Shown: positions 1 through 10,430 of the stretch, piece after piece | Layout: every line of letters starts with the position of its first letter | Numbering within the stretch: position 1 is the first letter of the stretch | Source of the DNA: Takakia lepidozioides | Taxonomy: Eukaryota; Streptophyta; Takakiopsida; Takakiales; Takakiaceae | Assembly: GCA_030704615.1 (NCBI GenBank) | Contig: CM060732.1 | Coordinates: 13,268,001 to 13,332,000 of the forward strand | Direction: 5' to 3' | DNA: 64,000 bases | The notes under the pieces: model-generated | The model's input: the letters and a program-made list of their open reading frames with translations, nothing else | The model's database searches: none | Told to the model about the DNA's origin: nothing | Program-made: the position numbers and the translations under genes

Positions 1-519
1 GTTCAAGGTTTCTGGACTTGGACCTCGGTCGCGAAGGCGTTTCTGCCACCATTGTTGAGCATAGCCCCTCAAATAGGTGGGAGCCACTTCCACCCGATCC
101 TCGTCACTTAACTTGGCCGCCCGGAAGTACTGCTCTAGCTCCAAGAGCCAGGTGTTGAGTGCCTTCCGATTTCGGACGCCCTCGAAGGTGCCGGGTTCCT
201 TAGGCTTCACCTTAAACTTTGCCTTAGTGGAAGTGGCATTAGCCGCCCTCAACACGTCTTTTAGCGTCCCGCCAAACTGCGCCAACAACCCTTCCCAAAA
301 GGCTGCCGGCATGGGAGGCATCTGTTGGTCGGTCGCAGCTCTCACGGATTCCTCGGACTCCGACTCCTCGGATTCCTCCCGCTCTTGAGCGGCCTCGTTT
401 TTGGAAACGTGCATCGCTCCCTCAAACGGCCGCCTCGGTGACACGTCGCCCCCATCGGGCTCACCAGGATCATCATCTTTTGGGCCGTTCCGCTTTCGCT
501 TTGGCTTGCCCGACCCCAT
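1..519 (-). CDS. Ty3/gypsy gag polyprotein, N-terminal part, runs off the window
   Basis: Reading the minus strand from an ATG at 519 gives an uninterrupted frame of 173 codons that leaves the window at base 1. It has a basic and acidic low-complexity start (KPKRKRNG; a run of Ser/Glu around residues 50-60), then a retrotransposon gag (capsid) region with the typical motifs WLLELEQYFRAAKLSDEDR and YAQQWWQKR. Gag packages the element RNA into cytoplasmic particles. The start lies about 40 bases inside a tRNA-Met primer-binding site and an LTR, the expected order LTR-PBS-gag. No stop is seen in the visible part, so this copy may be young. The element is opposite in strand to the one it interrupts at 1304. 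Confidence 0.8.
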   Translation of the reverse strand, partial: MGSGKPKRKRNGPKDDDPGEPDGGDVSPRRPFEGAMHVSKNEAAQEREESEESESEESVRAATDQQMPPMPAAFWEGLLAQFGGTLKDVLRAANATSTKAKFKVKPKEPGTFEGVRNRKALNTWLLELEQYFRAAKLSDEDRVEVAPTYLRGYAQQWWQKRLRDRGPSPETLN

Positions 520-560
520 GATGAGGCCAATCCCAAGGACGATCGCGTACTGAACTCTAA

Positions 561-572
561 GCTCTGATACCA
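561..572 (-). promoter_or_regulatory. Primer-binding site (initiator tRNA-Met type)
   Basis: On the minus strand the bases TGGTATCAGAGC follow the LTR end by two bases (CT). This is the standard plant retrotransposon primer site complementary to the 3' end of initiator tRNA-Met, where minus-strand DNA synthesis begins. Confidence 0.85.
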
Positions 573-574
573 AG

Positions 575-1303
575 TGTCACGCACCTCACTTCGGTAAGCT
601 CCCCTTCAAGTCATAGATACTCGCTTTGATGCGCGCGCCTGACTCCCAACCTGGCTGCCCGGGCCAACTTGGAGCTTCGGCTGCTCACCGGGACATAACG
701 GTCCCCCCTTTGCTCTCCCACTAAACCCTCCACCTATTTGGGCCTAGTGGAATTCCCTTTGGTTGATGGCAGTCCGGAACAGCTCCCCACTCTTTGGTCG
801 TTTTCCGACTCGCACGCTTACTCACTAGCTTTTGGTCACCAACGGGCTTGCACCGTTCTCGGGGTTACTACTCCCTATATATACTTCTGTAGCTGTCCGC
901 AGGGGTTTCACAACCAGCCATGCCATTTTATGGCGAACCACCACGAAAACCCTCGACTCCCGGTGATGAGTCGCGGTGAGTCTTGGCCCACTCACCACGA
1001 CCCCTATGGACCGTGATGAGTCCCAAGACTCCCCACGACTCCCACCACGAGGTCTCCGCCCCCATGGTGAGTCCTATGCCACCCCCACTAAGTCCCGCTA
1101 AGCTACCACCACCCCTTGTGGAGCCACCCCCACCGCAACCCGGTGTGCGGGGCTCCACCTAGTGAGCGCCTCCGCCTCCTTGAGTGCCTTGGGCACTCAA
1201 GGGTGCTTTAGCCCCCCCATACCTATCGCTGCCGCTGCCCCCACCACAGGGGCAGCCCCTCATGTGTCTCGACCCCCTGCCCTTAAGGCAAAGGGCCGTG
1301 ACA
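575..1303 (-). repeat. 5' LTR of minus-strand Ty3/gypsy element
   Basis: In element orientation this 729-base block begins TGTCACGG at 1303 and ends GTGACA at 575. The ends are the expected TG...CA, here extended to a six-base inverted repeat, and the block abuts the primer-binding site. Its outer edge falls exactly where the reverse transcriptase of another element resumes (1304), which fixes the boundary. Inside are many GTGAGTC/GATGAGTC-like words. The matching 3' LTR and the second copy of the target-site duplication lie left of the window. Confidence 0.75.
876..883 (-). promoter_or_regulatory. Probable TATA box of the LTR promoter
   Basis: TATATATA on the minus strand lies about 300 bases before the LTR end and is followed by GGGAG. 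It is the only clear TATA-like stretch in the LTR and sits where a U3/R promoter would be expected. Position is the only support. Confidence 0.45.
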
Positions 1304-2152
1304 TTTAGTGCTACGGTGGAGGAGCATGAGAGACACCTTCAGGGGGTATTTGAGCGCTTGAGGGCGCACGGATTGAAGTTACATCCGGGAAAGTGCAAGT
1401 TTTTCCACAACCAGATTGAGTATCTGGGTCACATGATATATCCTGGAGGATTGGGGGTACATCAGACTAAGGTAGAGTCCATTGCACAGGTTCCACGCCC
1501 CACGGATGTGAGCCGAGTTCGAGCTTTCATGGGGTTAGCAAACTATTACAGACGGTTTGTTAAGGGATTTAGTGCCATTGCAAAGGCTCTAACCAAGCTG
1601 ACCAAGGTGGACCAGGAGTGGCAGTGGGAAGATGAGCAAGAACAAGCTTTTGAAGAGCTCAAGGCGAGGTTGACCTCGGCACCCATCTTGAGACGACCTA
1701 TCAGGGGGCGTCCTTTTCAGCTGCATACAGATTGGAGCATGCTGGGGCTTGGAGCAGTGCTCTTACAGGTGGATGATGAGGGAAGAGAGTTCGTAGTGGC
1801 TTATGCTAGCCGCTCGAACAATGCTGCAGAGTCTAAGTATAGCTCATATGAGGGAGAATGCTTAGCTGCAGTGTGGGCCGTGGCACACTTCAAGTGCTAT
1901 CTATACGGCAATCTCTTCACCCTTGTCACGGATCACCAACCACTCAAGTGGTTGATGGAGTCAGACAAGGTTACGGGGATGCTTGCACGGTAGGCACTCA
2001 TCCTTCAAGAGTATGACTTTCAGGTGGTGCATCGACCGGGTTTAGTCAATCGCAATGCAGATGGGTTGAGTCGCAATCCATGCACGAGCCAGCAGGATGA
2101 CACTGGAGCTCGGTGGCATGGTGAGACGGACGAGGAGATGGTGCCCGGATGA
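1304..2152 (+). pseudogene. Ty3/gypsy reverse transcriptase (3' half) and RNase H, broken
   Basis: The frame opens at the LTR junction with FSATVEEHERHLQGVFERL, the stretch that directly follows the catalytic YxDD box in gypsy reverse transcriptase. It continues through LKLHPGKCKFF and YLGHMI (RT thumb) and FMGLANYYRRFV (connection). RNase H follows, with TDWS, YEGECLAAVWAV and TDHQPLKWLM carrying the acidic residues. An in-frame TAG at 1991-1993 and a TGA at 2150-2152 break it. The palm with YxDD is missing because a minus-strand element was inserted just before 1304. The downstream integrase belongs to the same element. Confidence 0.85.
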
Positions 2153-2176
2153 CATGCATCTGCATTTCTGTGTATC

Positions 2177-3717
2177 TTGGTAGCGGAAGGCCAGGTTGGA
2201 CCTGCAACAGGGATGACTATAGATCAAGTGTCTGAGGACCCTGAGGCCAGCAATGAGCAAGGTGGCGCCAAAGATATACATGAGGATTCAGTTGTGTTGG
2301 ACTACCTCCGCACTGGAGACACTGCAGCCACTGTGACTGCCAAGGAGAGGGATCGGATCCTACAACGAGCCAAGAGGTTCAAGTGGGAGGGGACACACCT
2401 GCTCCGAGTGTGGGAGGATGGTCGAGTGAGGATTGTGCCTCACCCAACACAGCGGGCACAGTTAGTGCGGCATGCCCATGAGGAGTTGGGGCATTTTGGG
2501 GTGCGACGCACTCATAGTCTACTGCAGGGGCAGTATTGGTGGCGTGGTATGCACACAGAGGTGCAACAATTTGTGGCTAGGTGCATGGTGTGTGACAGGG
2601 TGCGTGCTTCATTCAACGCCCCTACTCCACAATTGCATCCTCTTCCGATCATGGGATTGGGCTACAGGTGGAGTCTTGACTTCGCAGGGCCGTTGCCACT
2701 GACCATGCGCCACAACAAGTACGTGTTGGTGATGGTGGAGCACTTCTCCAAGTGGATTGAATTGGTTCCATTGCCTGATAAGGCTAGTGAGGGAGCTGCG
2801 TATGCATTCTTGGATTGTGTGCTTAGCCGATTCGGTGCTCCAGCTGAGGTACTCACAGACCAAGGGAGAGAGTTCTTGGGGGAGTTTCAGGTTTTGTGTG
2901 ACAAGGCCTTGATAGACCACCGCACCACTTCTCGGGATCATCCTGAGGCCGATGGCTTGGCAGAGAGAGTTGTTCAGACAGTAAAGAGGGATTTGCGCAA
3001 GTATGGCTTGCAGAAAGGACACCTAGGAGATTGGGACCTTCAGTTACCCTGGTTAGCCATGGACTACAGGTTCAGCAAGCAAGCATCACTTGCCTCTTTC
3101 TCACCATACTTTCTTCTCTTTGGCCGAGAGCCGGATTTGCCTACATCCATTCGCAGAGAAGCTGCTACAGTTCTTAACCTTGACGATCCGGACGTGTGGG
3201 CACGTGCATGTGAGCAGCGTGCAGAGTTGTTCAAGAGAGTCATGCCCATGGCTTTCAAGAACCTTGCCATTGCACAACACCATGAACGTTGAGGTATGCT
3301 ACCATACGTGGTGGGGGCTATCGTCCTGGGGTTCGGAGATTCAACCTTGGTGACTATGTCTATCTGCAGCAAACTGCTCCTACGACCTTTGATGTGACTG
3401 TAGGACGTGTTATTTTGAGGGTTCGAGAGGTCTTGCCCTCAGGCGTCTTGGTCTTGGAGGGTCGGGATGGCATAACTTGGAAGGACCATGTGCGTAATTG
3501 TGTGCCATGTCACCTTCCAAATGTCGATGGCAGGATAGACCCAAACTTGGCAGTGGTATCTACAGGTTTGAGGTGCATGTTGTGTGGGTCTGCTAGAGGA
3601 GCAGCCACCATGCTGGTGTGTGATCGATGCTCTAGAGGTTGGCATATGGGATGCTTGACTCCACCTCTTGAGATGGTTCCGGATGGGGATTGGTTATGTC
3701 CACATTGCATTGGATAG
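2177..3717 (+). pseudogene. Ty3/gypsy integrase with C-terminal PHD finger, one frameshift
   Basis: Visible parts in order are the HHCC zinc domain (HAHEELGHFGVRRTH ... CMVCDRVR), the catalytic core with D, D and E in SLDFAG, LTDQGREF and PEADGLAERVVQTVK, and a GPY/F-like region (FNLGDYVYLQQTAPTTFDV). The end is a C4HC3 PHD finger (about 3574-3714) with the pairs CMLC, CDRC, HMGC and CPHC and the usual Trp. A TGA and frameshift at about 3290 separate core and tail. Integrase inserts element cDNA into the host genome. Most chromoviruses carry a chromodomain at this spot. A PHD finger binds histone tails in other proteins, so a chromatin-targeting role is inferred here. The frame stops three codons after the finger. 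Confidence 0.8.
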
Positions 3718-3977
3718 TGGGAGTGGATACAACCATGGAAGGCTAACAAGAAACGCAAGGCCCAGCTACTAGGAGACCTTGAACACACGAGGTCCTGGCT
3801 CAAGTTCACAGATTGCAAGACGACGACTAACGATGGGGCTACTCTTGTACCCGACCTCTTGGTCTATAGGGTTTGAGTGCAATAGGGACAGTGATAGAGG
3901 ACTTAGTACGGCTGTGGCTATTACATCTTGTAGCTATCTGGAGGTAGAGGGACCTATCCACCAGCTAGGGGGGCGAT

Positions 3978-4419
3978 TGTGGTAGACTACTTTATTGTGC
4001 ATATATGTGTGGTGTGGTTTGGACAGCGATGTAGTTGTGTAGCGATATGTATGCGCACGACAGCTGTCAAGTTAAATAAGCACAGTGTGAAAACAACTAG
4101 AATAAAGCTAGTTATTTGTATTTAACACTTGGATTTAGGTCAAGTGTTAAATCAGGTGTCAAGTTTAGTTTGACACCTGAACCGCCTTATCTTCACGAGA
4201 GCGGCAGTCGCGCAGCTCATCTCTCTCGAGTTGAGCCTGCGCGACCGAGCTCCTTCATGCGTTTAGATTTGAGTGTGCTTATGATGGGAGTGTAGGTTGT
4301 TGTGGGGTGGAGTCCCCATAGCTTGGGGTGCCCCTGGCTCGACTTCTGTTTTAAAGAGTGATAGCGATGGATTCATGTTGTTTCTGGTGTGAGCAGTGTG
4401 TTTTCTAGTTTTCTTATCA
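3978..4419 (+). repeat. 3' LTR of the PHD-integrase element
   Basis: The block follows a purine-rich tract (AGGGGGGCGA), begins TGTGGTAGAC and ends TTATCA, as expected for a polypurine tract and LTR. It contains three adjacent small hairpins at 4095-4113, 4121-4151 and 4153-4179; the first carries AATAAA, a possible polyadenylation signal, in its loop. Base 4420 is followed by a second copy of the LTR start. The right boundary rests on that repeat and on the TG...CA ends. Confidence 0.6.
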
Positions 4420-4420
4420 T

Positions 4421-4505
4421 TGTGGTAGACTACTTTATTGTGCATATATGTGTGGTGTGGTTTGGACAACGATGTAGTTGTGTAGCGATATGTATGCGCA
4501 CGACA
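4421..4505 (+). repeat. Second, truncated copy of the LTR start
   Basis: These 85 bases repeat 3978-4062 almost exactly; I see one difference (GGACAGCG against GGACAACG). It ends at GCGCACGACA, then unrelated GGCGCC-repeat DNA begins. It may be the remnant of a tandem LTR, or an LTR cut by the neighbouring transposon. Confidence 0.8.
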
Positions 4506-4559
4506 TAGGTCTCTCTGGCGAAAAATGGTGCCGAATTCCGCGGCTATAGGTCCCCTCAT

Positions 4560-4800
4560 GACAGGTAATTCGGCGCCATTTTTCCAGTACATGTTCGGAC
4601 TTAGCCAGTTTTCGGCGAAACATAGGGAAATTCGGCGCCATTTTTCCAGACACTGTACCAGTGCATGTTGGGACTTAGCCAGTTTTCGGCCCAAAAAAGA
4701 GAAATTCGGCGCCATTTTTCCAGACACGGTACCAGTGCATGTTGGAACTTAGCCAGTTTTCGGCCCCAAAAAGAGAAATTCGGCGCCATTTTCCCAGAAA
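4560..4800 (+). repeat. Left GGCGCC repeat array (about 74-bp units)
   Basis: Three to four tandem units share AATTCGGCGCCATTTTTCC, then CCAGTGCATGTTGG and CTTAGCCAGTTTTCGGC. They resemble, in reverse complement, the units with GGAAAAACGGCGCCGAATTTCC-type cores at 8830-10,430. The two arrays flank the broken transposase at 4962-8481 and could be its subterminal or terminal inverted repeats. Confidence 0.7.
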
Positions 4801-4961
4801 TGGCCCCACAACTGCTTCTGTTGGATCTCAGTTTGAATGGAATATTGTCTCATTTCAGGAGTTTTCGGGTGCATTTCATTACACTGCAAAAAAAAGTCCG
4901 ATACAGCAAAATGCAATTGAAAATATCCATATGGAGGATTCCCTTTGCCCCATCAATGATT

Positions 4962-7900
4962 TCAGGAATCCCTAAGGAGGAGTTTGTGCAGCTCGTTCAC
5001 GCTCAACGTCGGTGCATGAATAAAGTCATCAATAGTCACGTTCATCCTCAACCTCTTCAGGTAAATGTAATACAGATGCTTGCACGGATAATACTTCGAA
5101 CCCTTCTTTGCTTCCATCAACGAGAAGTCCGTACAATTGCAAGTCAGCTCCACTTCAATCGTAATTGTGTATACATCGTCGCGTACAGCCGAGCCGGCCG
5201 TTGCCATCCGATACACACGCCCCAGGCCGGGTGGGGGTACGTCCACGGAGCTCTGAATAGTGCAAGCCATCCCAAGAGGATTGGCAATCCGAGTCTCATT
5301 CAACTTGTTGGGAGGGTGTCGTCTCTTCACTCTTCCGAATCGCATTGTGGGATGTGCAGAATTGTCCAATCCATCTCTACTGGACCGAGCAGTCTGCAAT
5401 GGCTGGGTCTGAGGAACCGGAAATGCATGGGCCGGGATGTCTGTGCGTTGCACCATTCAAAATCCTGCTGCAGATAGAGCATCCGCCTCATTCTGAGAGA
5501 GGCTGCAACCCGGTGCAACAGGCCAGACGCCCGGAGGCTCCGGCATTCCCTGAATCCCGTACTTGGGCTTGCCAAATACACAGGTCATTATGTCGTGCCT
5601 ACAGAACCAAATGTCTACGTTGTGGCGTGAGCAAATGTGAGAGTCAAAAATCTGCCGCTGAAACAAGGTGCAGGTACAGCACCGTGTGGGTTCCTCCGAA
5701 TCATCTCACCACAGCGTGCTCTCGTATCCACCCGGATGGCGCAGCACTTCCCTCGAAATGCCGGCAATGTCCTCGCAATTCTCCACTGTGACTCCGACAC
5801 TCTTGTCTCCACAATGGGAATGTTGTACTGCTTTACTACAGATGGCTCGTTATGTTGCCGGGGCACGCACCCTGTGCTCAAAGGAGATGGCGATCTTGAA
5901 CGTGCAGGACTTGCGGTGCTCGACGAGACCTCCTCGGGCAACATCACCAGACCACGAGGGAGCGTGCGAATATTCTTGTCAGCTCGCCATGAATCCTATT
6001 CTCCGCCAGGTGCCTCGTCAAGTCTTCGTCTCACTGGACGGGTATGAACATCTCCTTCCAAATGTTGGCCTCTTCGCAGCAAAGGCGTGTCCCGAAGGCC
6101 CTCTCGCAAGGCCGCCGCCCACTTCCGAGGATTCTTCGATCTAGAGGCAGTCCGCATCAGCATTTCCTACCTGTTCGGCCCTAAGCCCCACTGTTTCCCT
6201 TTCAAGAACTTGTTGTACCTGCATTGCTGCATAATTGACCTCACAATATCCTCCGTTGTGGCAGTGAGGATGTCCACCAGATGCGCCGCAGAGGAGGCAC
6301 GCCAGGAAGAGTGCACTGATTCGGCCATGTTTGTCGTGGGCATGTCGGTGTCGGAGTCGAGACATATTTCCTGCACAAGCACATGTTGAGGTTACAAGCA
6401 AGTTACAAATATGGCCAAGAATAATATTCAACGGGACGCGAATTCGTGCAACTCACCTCCCGCATATAGTCGCCGAACTGGAGGAAACGATAATGCCACC
6501 ATGCTAGCCAACTGACCATTGCTCCCTCGTCTGATTTCCTTACAGCACCTGATGATGTCCACCAAGCCCGTATACATGCAAACTGTGTCTCTGCATCATC
6601 CAAGGTGGGAGCGCGCTTCCACGCAAGGCACATGGAACGGTGCTCCTCTCTGAAATCTGGCGCCACGAGCCTGGTTGTGTACTGCGAAAGGCTCTGCAGA
6701 AAATGGAACCCACAAGATCTCTCCTTGCCTTCCATGGGAACATTGGGGTCTTGCCCGTACACCCTTCGGATGGCAGCCCAATTTGCTTGTGCGTTGTCCG
6801 CCATGAAACCACGGAAATTGGGAGGGGGCAATCCCGCCTTGGCCATCTGTTTGTTTATTCCCTGCCAAAGAAGCATCTCTGATTGTGTGTCCTCTTCTTT
6901 CATCTCACAAATAGCAATTGTCATTAGCATCCTGCAGTGGGTGTCGTAGACATGTGCACCCATTGTCACCCACTGGTGATTTGTAATTCGCTTGATATGG
7001 TCGAACATGACCCAACTGTTTGACAAGTCCCCACTCGTCATCCTGTCAACCAGTTCGACGCCGCTGCCAGGTCCACACGTGGACATTTTGAATACGAAAC
7101 AACGATCTGCCTCAGTCCCTTGTCCTGGAAACCTACTTCCATGAATGTAGTCATATCCACATCGTCGCTTCACCTCCAGAATGGAGTGCATATCCGAGCC
7201 ACGCCCAATTTTCTGTTTGCATGAGACAATGTGGTTTTGGACATTCGATGAACATACGTGGGACACCGACTCCAGCAATGCCTCCATTTCCTTCTCATCG
7301 AGAGGAACTCTATTGGAGCCATCTTCCGACATAATTCTGGCCAATGCCATCTTATGGGCGGCTTGGAGCTGTATCTGTTTGGGTTTGGCACCCGGTCTCA
7401 ACTTAACCTCCTCCTGAACGAGCTGCTCTGCCTCGTGGGCAGCCTCCCACGAGTTCCCCCTCGCCAATTTGTGACAATGGGAACCAACGTGTATGCAAGC
7501 TCGGGTGAGGTCAGGGAAACGGTGCAACACATAGAACTGCTTGGCATTACAAACAGACATGCAGTGTGGTGGTTCTTTGCAATGCGCACACTTAAATGTG
7601 GAGTTCGGAACCTTCTCCTGAGCTCAAAATGGTTGATGAGCTGTGCCTGTCCAATCGGTCTCGTTCCTGTGACCTCTGGATTTCAAGTGGAAGCAAGTTG
7701 GGGAGAAACACCGCAACGCGCCCGCACAAACAATGTAGCGCACCCGCACACCATCGAGCATCTTCATGCTGGTGGTTTTGGTAACGCACCAAGGATGACC
7801 GTCATGTTTTCTATCCATATCTGTCAACATTCCGGACGCCCTCGAGTAGTCCGCCCGAGGAGGGAACTCAAAGAAGATATTACCGTCGACGTCGGCGGGA

Positions 7901-8481
7901 AGGCATGTAACCGATTTAATTGCGAACTTGCTGTAGTCCAGCCCGGCCAGCTCCGACCGGTGTCCCTCCAGGTGAAGCCCTCGCAGAATTTCAAGAATAG
8001 ATCGAACTGCGGTGCTCGTGCTGGGAATATGACTCCCTCCTCCACTGACGTCCATTGAGGACTTGCCTGATCTCCAGGACGACCTCGGAACTTCCATGAC
8101 CTCGTCTGAGTCGGACAGGTTGTGAACAACCCGGTTCTCGCTCGTCTTCATGGATGGGTTCGGCTCTAGATTTACTTCGTTGCAGACTTCTCTCTTTGAG
8201 GTAGCCACTCTCTGATTCGCGGATTGTTTTGTGGAAGGCGCCAGGATAGAAGGTGCATTTGGTGTGCAAATGAAGTCCCCAACAGCCCTGTATATGACGC
8301 TGTCCGATGGTGGAACTCGCCATTCCTTGCCATCGCCGAAATCATCGTGGAGCACAACAATACTCTCGACAACAAGGCCGTTTGAGTCCTTCTTTTCCTC
8401 CTCCAAAAAACCGACCCCGGTTTCAGGTGGTATCGAACGCACAGATATTTCTCCATCACCCGGCAGATGTCCCCTCTGCAC
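4962..8481 (-). pseudogene. MULE-like transposase with SWIM zinc finger, broken
   Basis: Read from 8481 downwards, an N-terminal acidic region leads to a Cys/His cluster (CFSPTCFHLKSRGH and CAHCKEPPHC). An in-frame TGA at 7624-7626 cuts it; the frame then runs on to 6457. That part has a MULE-type catalytic segment (FRGFMADNAQANWAAIRRVYG, then CGFHFLQSLSQYTTRL and WLAWWHYRFLQFG). An 86-base intron (6371-6456, GT/AG) keeps the frame, and a likely second donor follows GPNR near 6167. The 4962-5456 frame holds a SWIM finger (CNC ... CKH at YYPCKHLYYIY), a DNA-binding module typical of MULEs. Exons between 5950 and 6160 are unclear. The role would be cut-and-paste transposition. Flanking palindrome arrays suggest the whole element is about 4.5-10.4 kb. 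Confidence 0.65.
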
Positions 8482-8829
8482 GGAAATGAAGCTCTATGCT
8501 CGTGAGGAGGGCAGTACAGTGTAGCGCTCGGGTTTTCCACCATGGGAGATGTGCACACAAGACTGCCAGGATGGCGTGCGGGGAAGCTCCCTGGTAGAAG
8601 GGGGATGCAGCGATGGGAAGGAATGCGGTGCCGATTTGTCCGAGCGACGAAGCCTGATCCAAATCCAGGGAGCCAACTATCTCAAAAATCCACAGTCAGA
8701 GTGTTAATGAACCTTGTCTCCGGAATGCGGCCCCTGGTCTTTGCGCAATAACTGCCAACGGTATGCAGTCAGAAAGTGGGGGGCCGTCCGGATGATGTCG
8801 GCTGAAGGGGAGAAGCCGGCACTGTGCCG

Positions 8830-10430
8830 TCACATTACTACCCCCGAATGGAAATTCGGCACCCAATATCCAACAGGGGCCGCACGGATGAAGTCGTTTG
8901 GGGCAGAGATGCCGGCACCTGTCCGACAGAGAACATCCCCCGGATGGAAATTCAGCGCCGAATTTCCATTCGGATCCCCCCAAAGGATCCATCTGGCCCT
9001 CACATTACAACCCCCGGACGGAAATTCGGCACCGAATATACAACAGGGGAAGCCCGGATGAAGTTGCCTCGGGCGCAGAGGCCGGCGCGCCTGGATGGAG
9101 ATTCGGCGCCGAATTTCCATCCGGGCCCCCCCAAAGGAAGTCGTGTCGAGGGGTCAGGCCAAAAACTGGCCGACATAAAAACCTCCCCAGATGGAAAAAC
9201 GGCGCCGAATTTCCATCCGGGGCAGTTCGGATGCAGTCGGGGAGGGGGGAGAGGCCGGCACCTGGCCGTCACATTTCAACCCCCGGACGGAAATTCGGCA
9301 CCGAATATCCAACAGGGGACGCCCGGATGAAGTCGCCTCGGGCATAGAGGCCGGCACGTGTTCGACAGAGAGCATCCCCTGGATGGAGATTCGGCGGCGA
9401 ATTTCCATCCGGGCCCCCCCAAAGGAAGTCGTGTCGGGGGGTCAGGCCGAAAACTGGCCGACATAAAAACCTCCCCAGATGGAAAAACGGCGCCGAATTT
9501 CCATCCGGGGCCGTTCCAATGCAGTCGGGGAGGGGGGAGAGGCCGGCACCTGGCCGTCATATTTCAACCCCCGGACGGAAATTCGGCACCGAATATCCAA
9601 CAGAGCGGCGGAGAGGCCGACACCTCTCCGACAGAGACCATCCCCCGGATGGAAATTCGGCGCCGAATTTCCATCGGGGCCGCCTCAAAAGAAGTTGTCA
9701 AAACCTCCCAGAATGGAAAAACGGCGCCGAATTTCCGTCCGAGGCTGTTCCGATTTGCCTCCAGCAGTCAAGGATTCCAAGAAAAACGTGTCTACAAGTG
9801 CACTTCAGCCACAAAACAAACAGTTTAGTTTGTTTTTCTCCGAAAAATCAATCGGACACGCTCAAAATTACCTGCAGGAAGGTAATTCAGCGCTTCGAAA
9901 TACCTGACGAATGGAAATTCCACGCCGAATATCCATACGCCGGCGATCCGACTTACCTGCTGGATGGAAATTCGGCGCCGGATTTCCATCCATCCGCCTC
10001 CGAATTACCTGCGTGAGGGAAATTTGGCGCGCCGCCCTACCTGCGCGGATGGAAATCCGGCGCCGGATTTCCATCCATCCACCTCCGAATTACCTGCGTG
10101 AGGGAAATTTGGCGCGCCGCCCTACCTGCGCGGATGGAAATCCGGCGCCGGATTTCCATCCATCCGCTTCGGAATTAAATGCGTGAGGGAAATTTCGCGC
10201 GCCGCCCTACCTGCGCGGATGTAAATCCGGCGCCGGATTTCCATCCATCCGCCTCCGAATTACCTGCGTGAGGGAAATTTGGCGCGCCGCCCTACCTTGC
10301 AGGATGGAAATTCGGCGCTGAATTTCCATCCTGCTGCGCTCCGAATTACCTGCAGGATGGAAATCCGGCGCCGGATTTCCATCCTGCAGCACTCCGAATT
10401 ACCTCTACGTTGGAAATTCCGGGCCGAGTT
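8830..10430. repeat. Right GGCGCC palindrome array
   Basis: About 1.6 kb of tandem, partly higher-order repeats is built on the palindrome GGAAATTCGGCGCCGAATTTCC split by GATGG/CCATC flanks. There are two zones. In 8830-9760 a compound unit of about 280 bases recurs (for example 9000-9280 and 9276-9560), alternating with a variant core having AAAAACGGCGCCGAATTT. In 9900-10,430 shorter units of about 85-115 bases carry TTACCTGCGTGAGGG and TTTGGCGCGCC. The long frames translated across it (for example repeated GNSAPNFHPG) arise from the repeats and are not genes. Confidence 0.85.

Noticed and set aside
960-1030. GTGATGAGTC words that recall a hammerhead ribozyme core
   Set aside because: The core needs CTGANGA and a GAAA strand; the first base differs and no GAAA partner with flanking helices is present.
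4665-5477. 270-codon plus-strand frame
   Set aside because: It begins inside the tandem GGCGCC array and then runs antisense to the SWIM-finger part of the transposase.
8714-10016. Long open frames rich in GNSAPNFHPG-type repeats
   Set aside because: They appear in several frames on both strands because the underlying repeats lack stops; no start context or family match.
8830-10430. Regular palindromic repeats resembling a CRISPR array
   Set aside because: Units and spacers repeat together, unit length varies, no cas genes are present, and the genome is eukaryotic.
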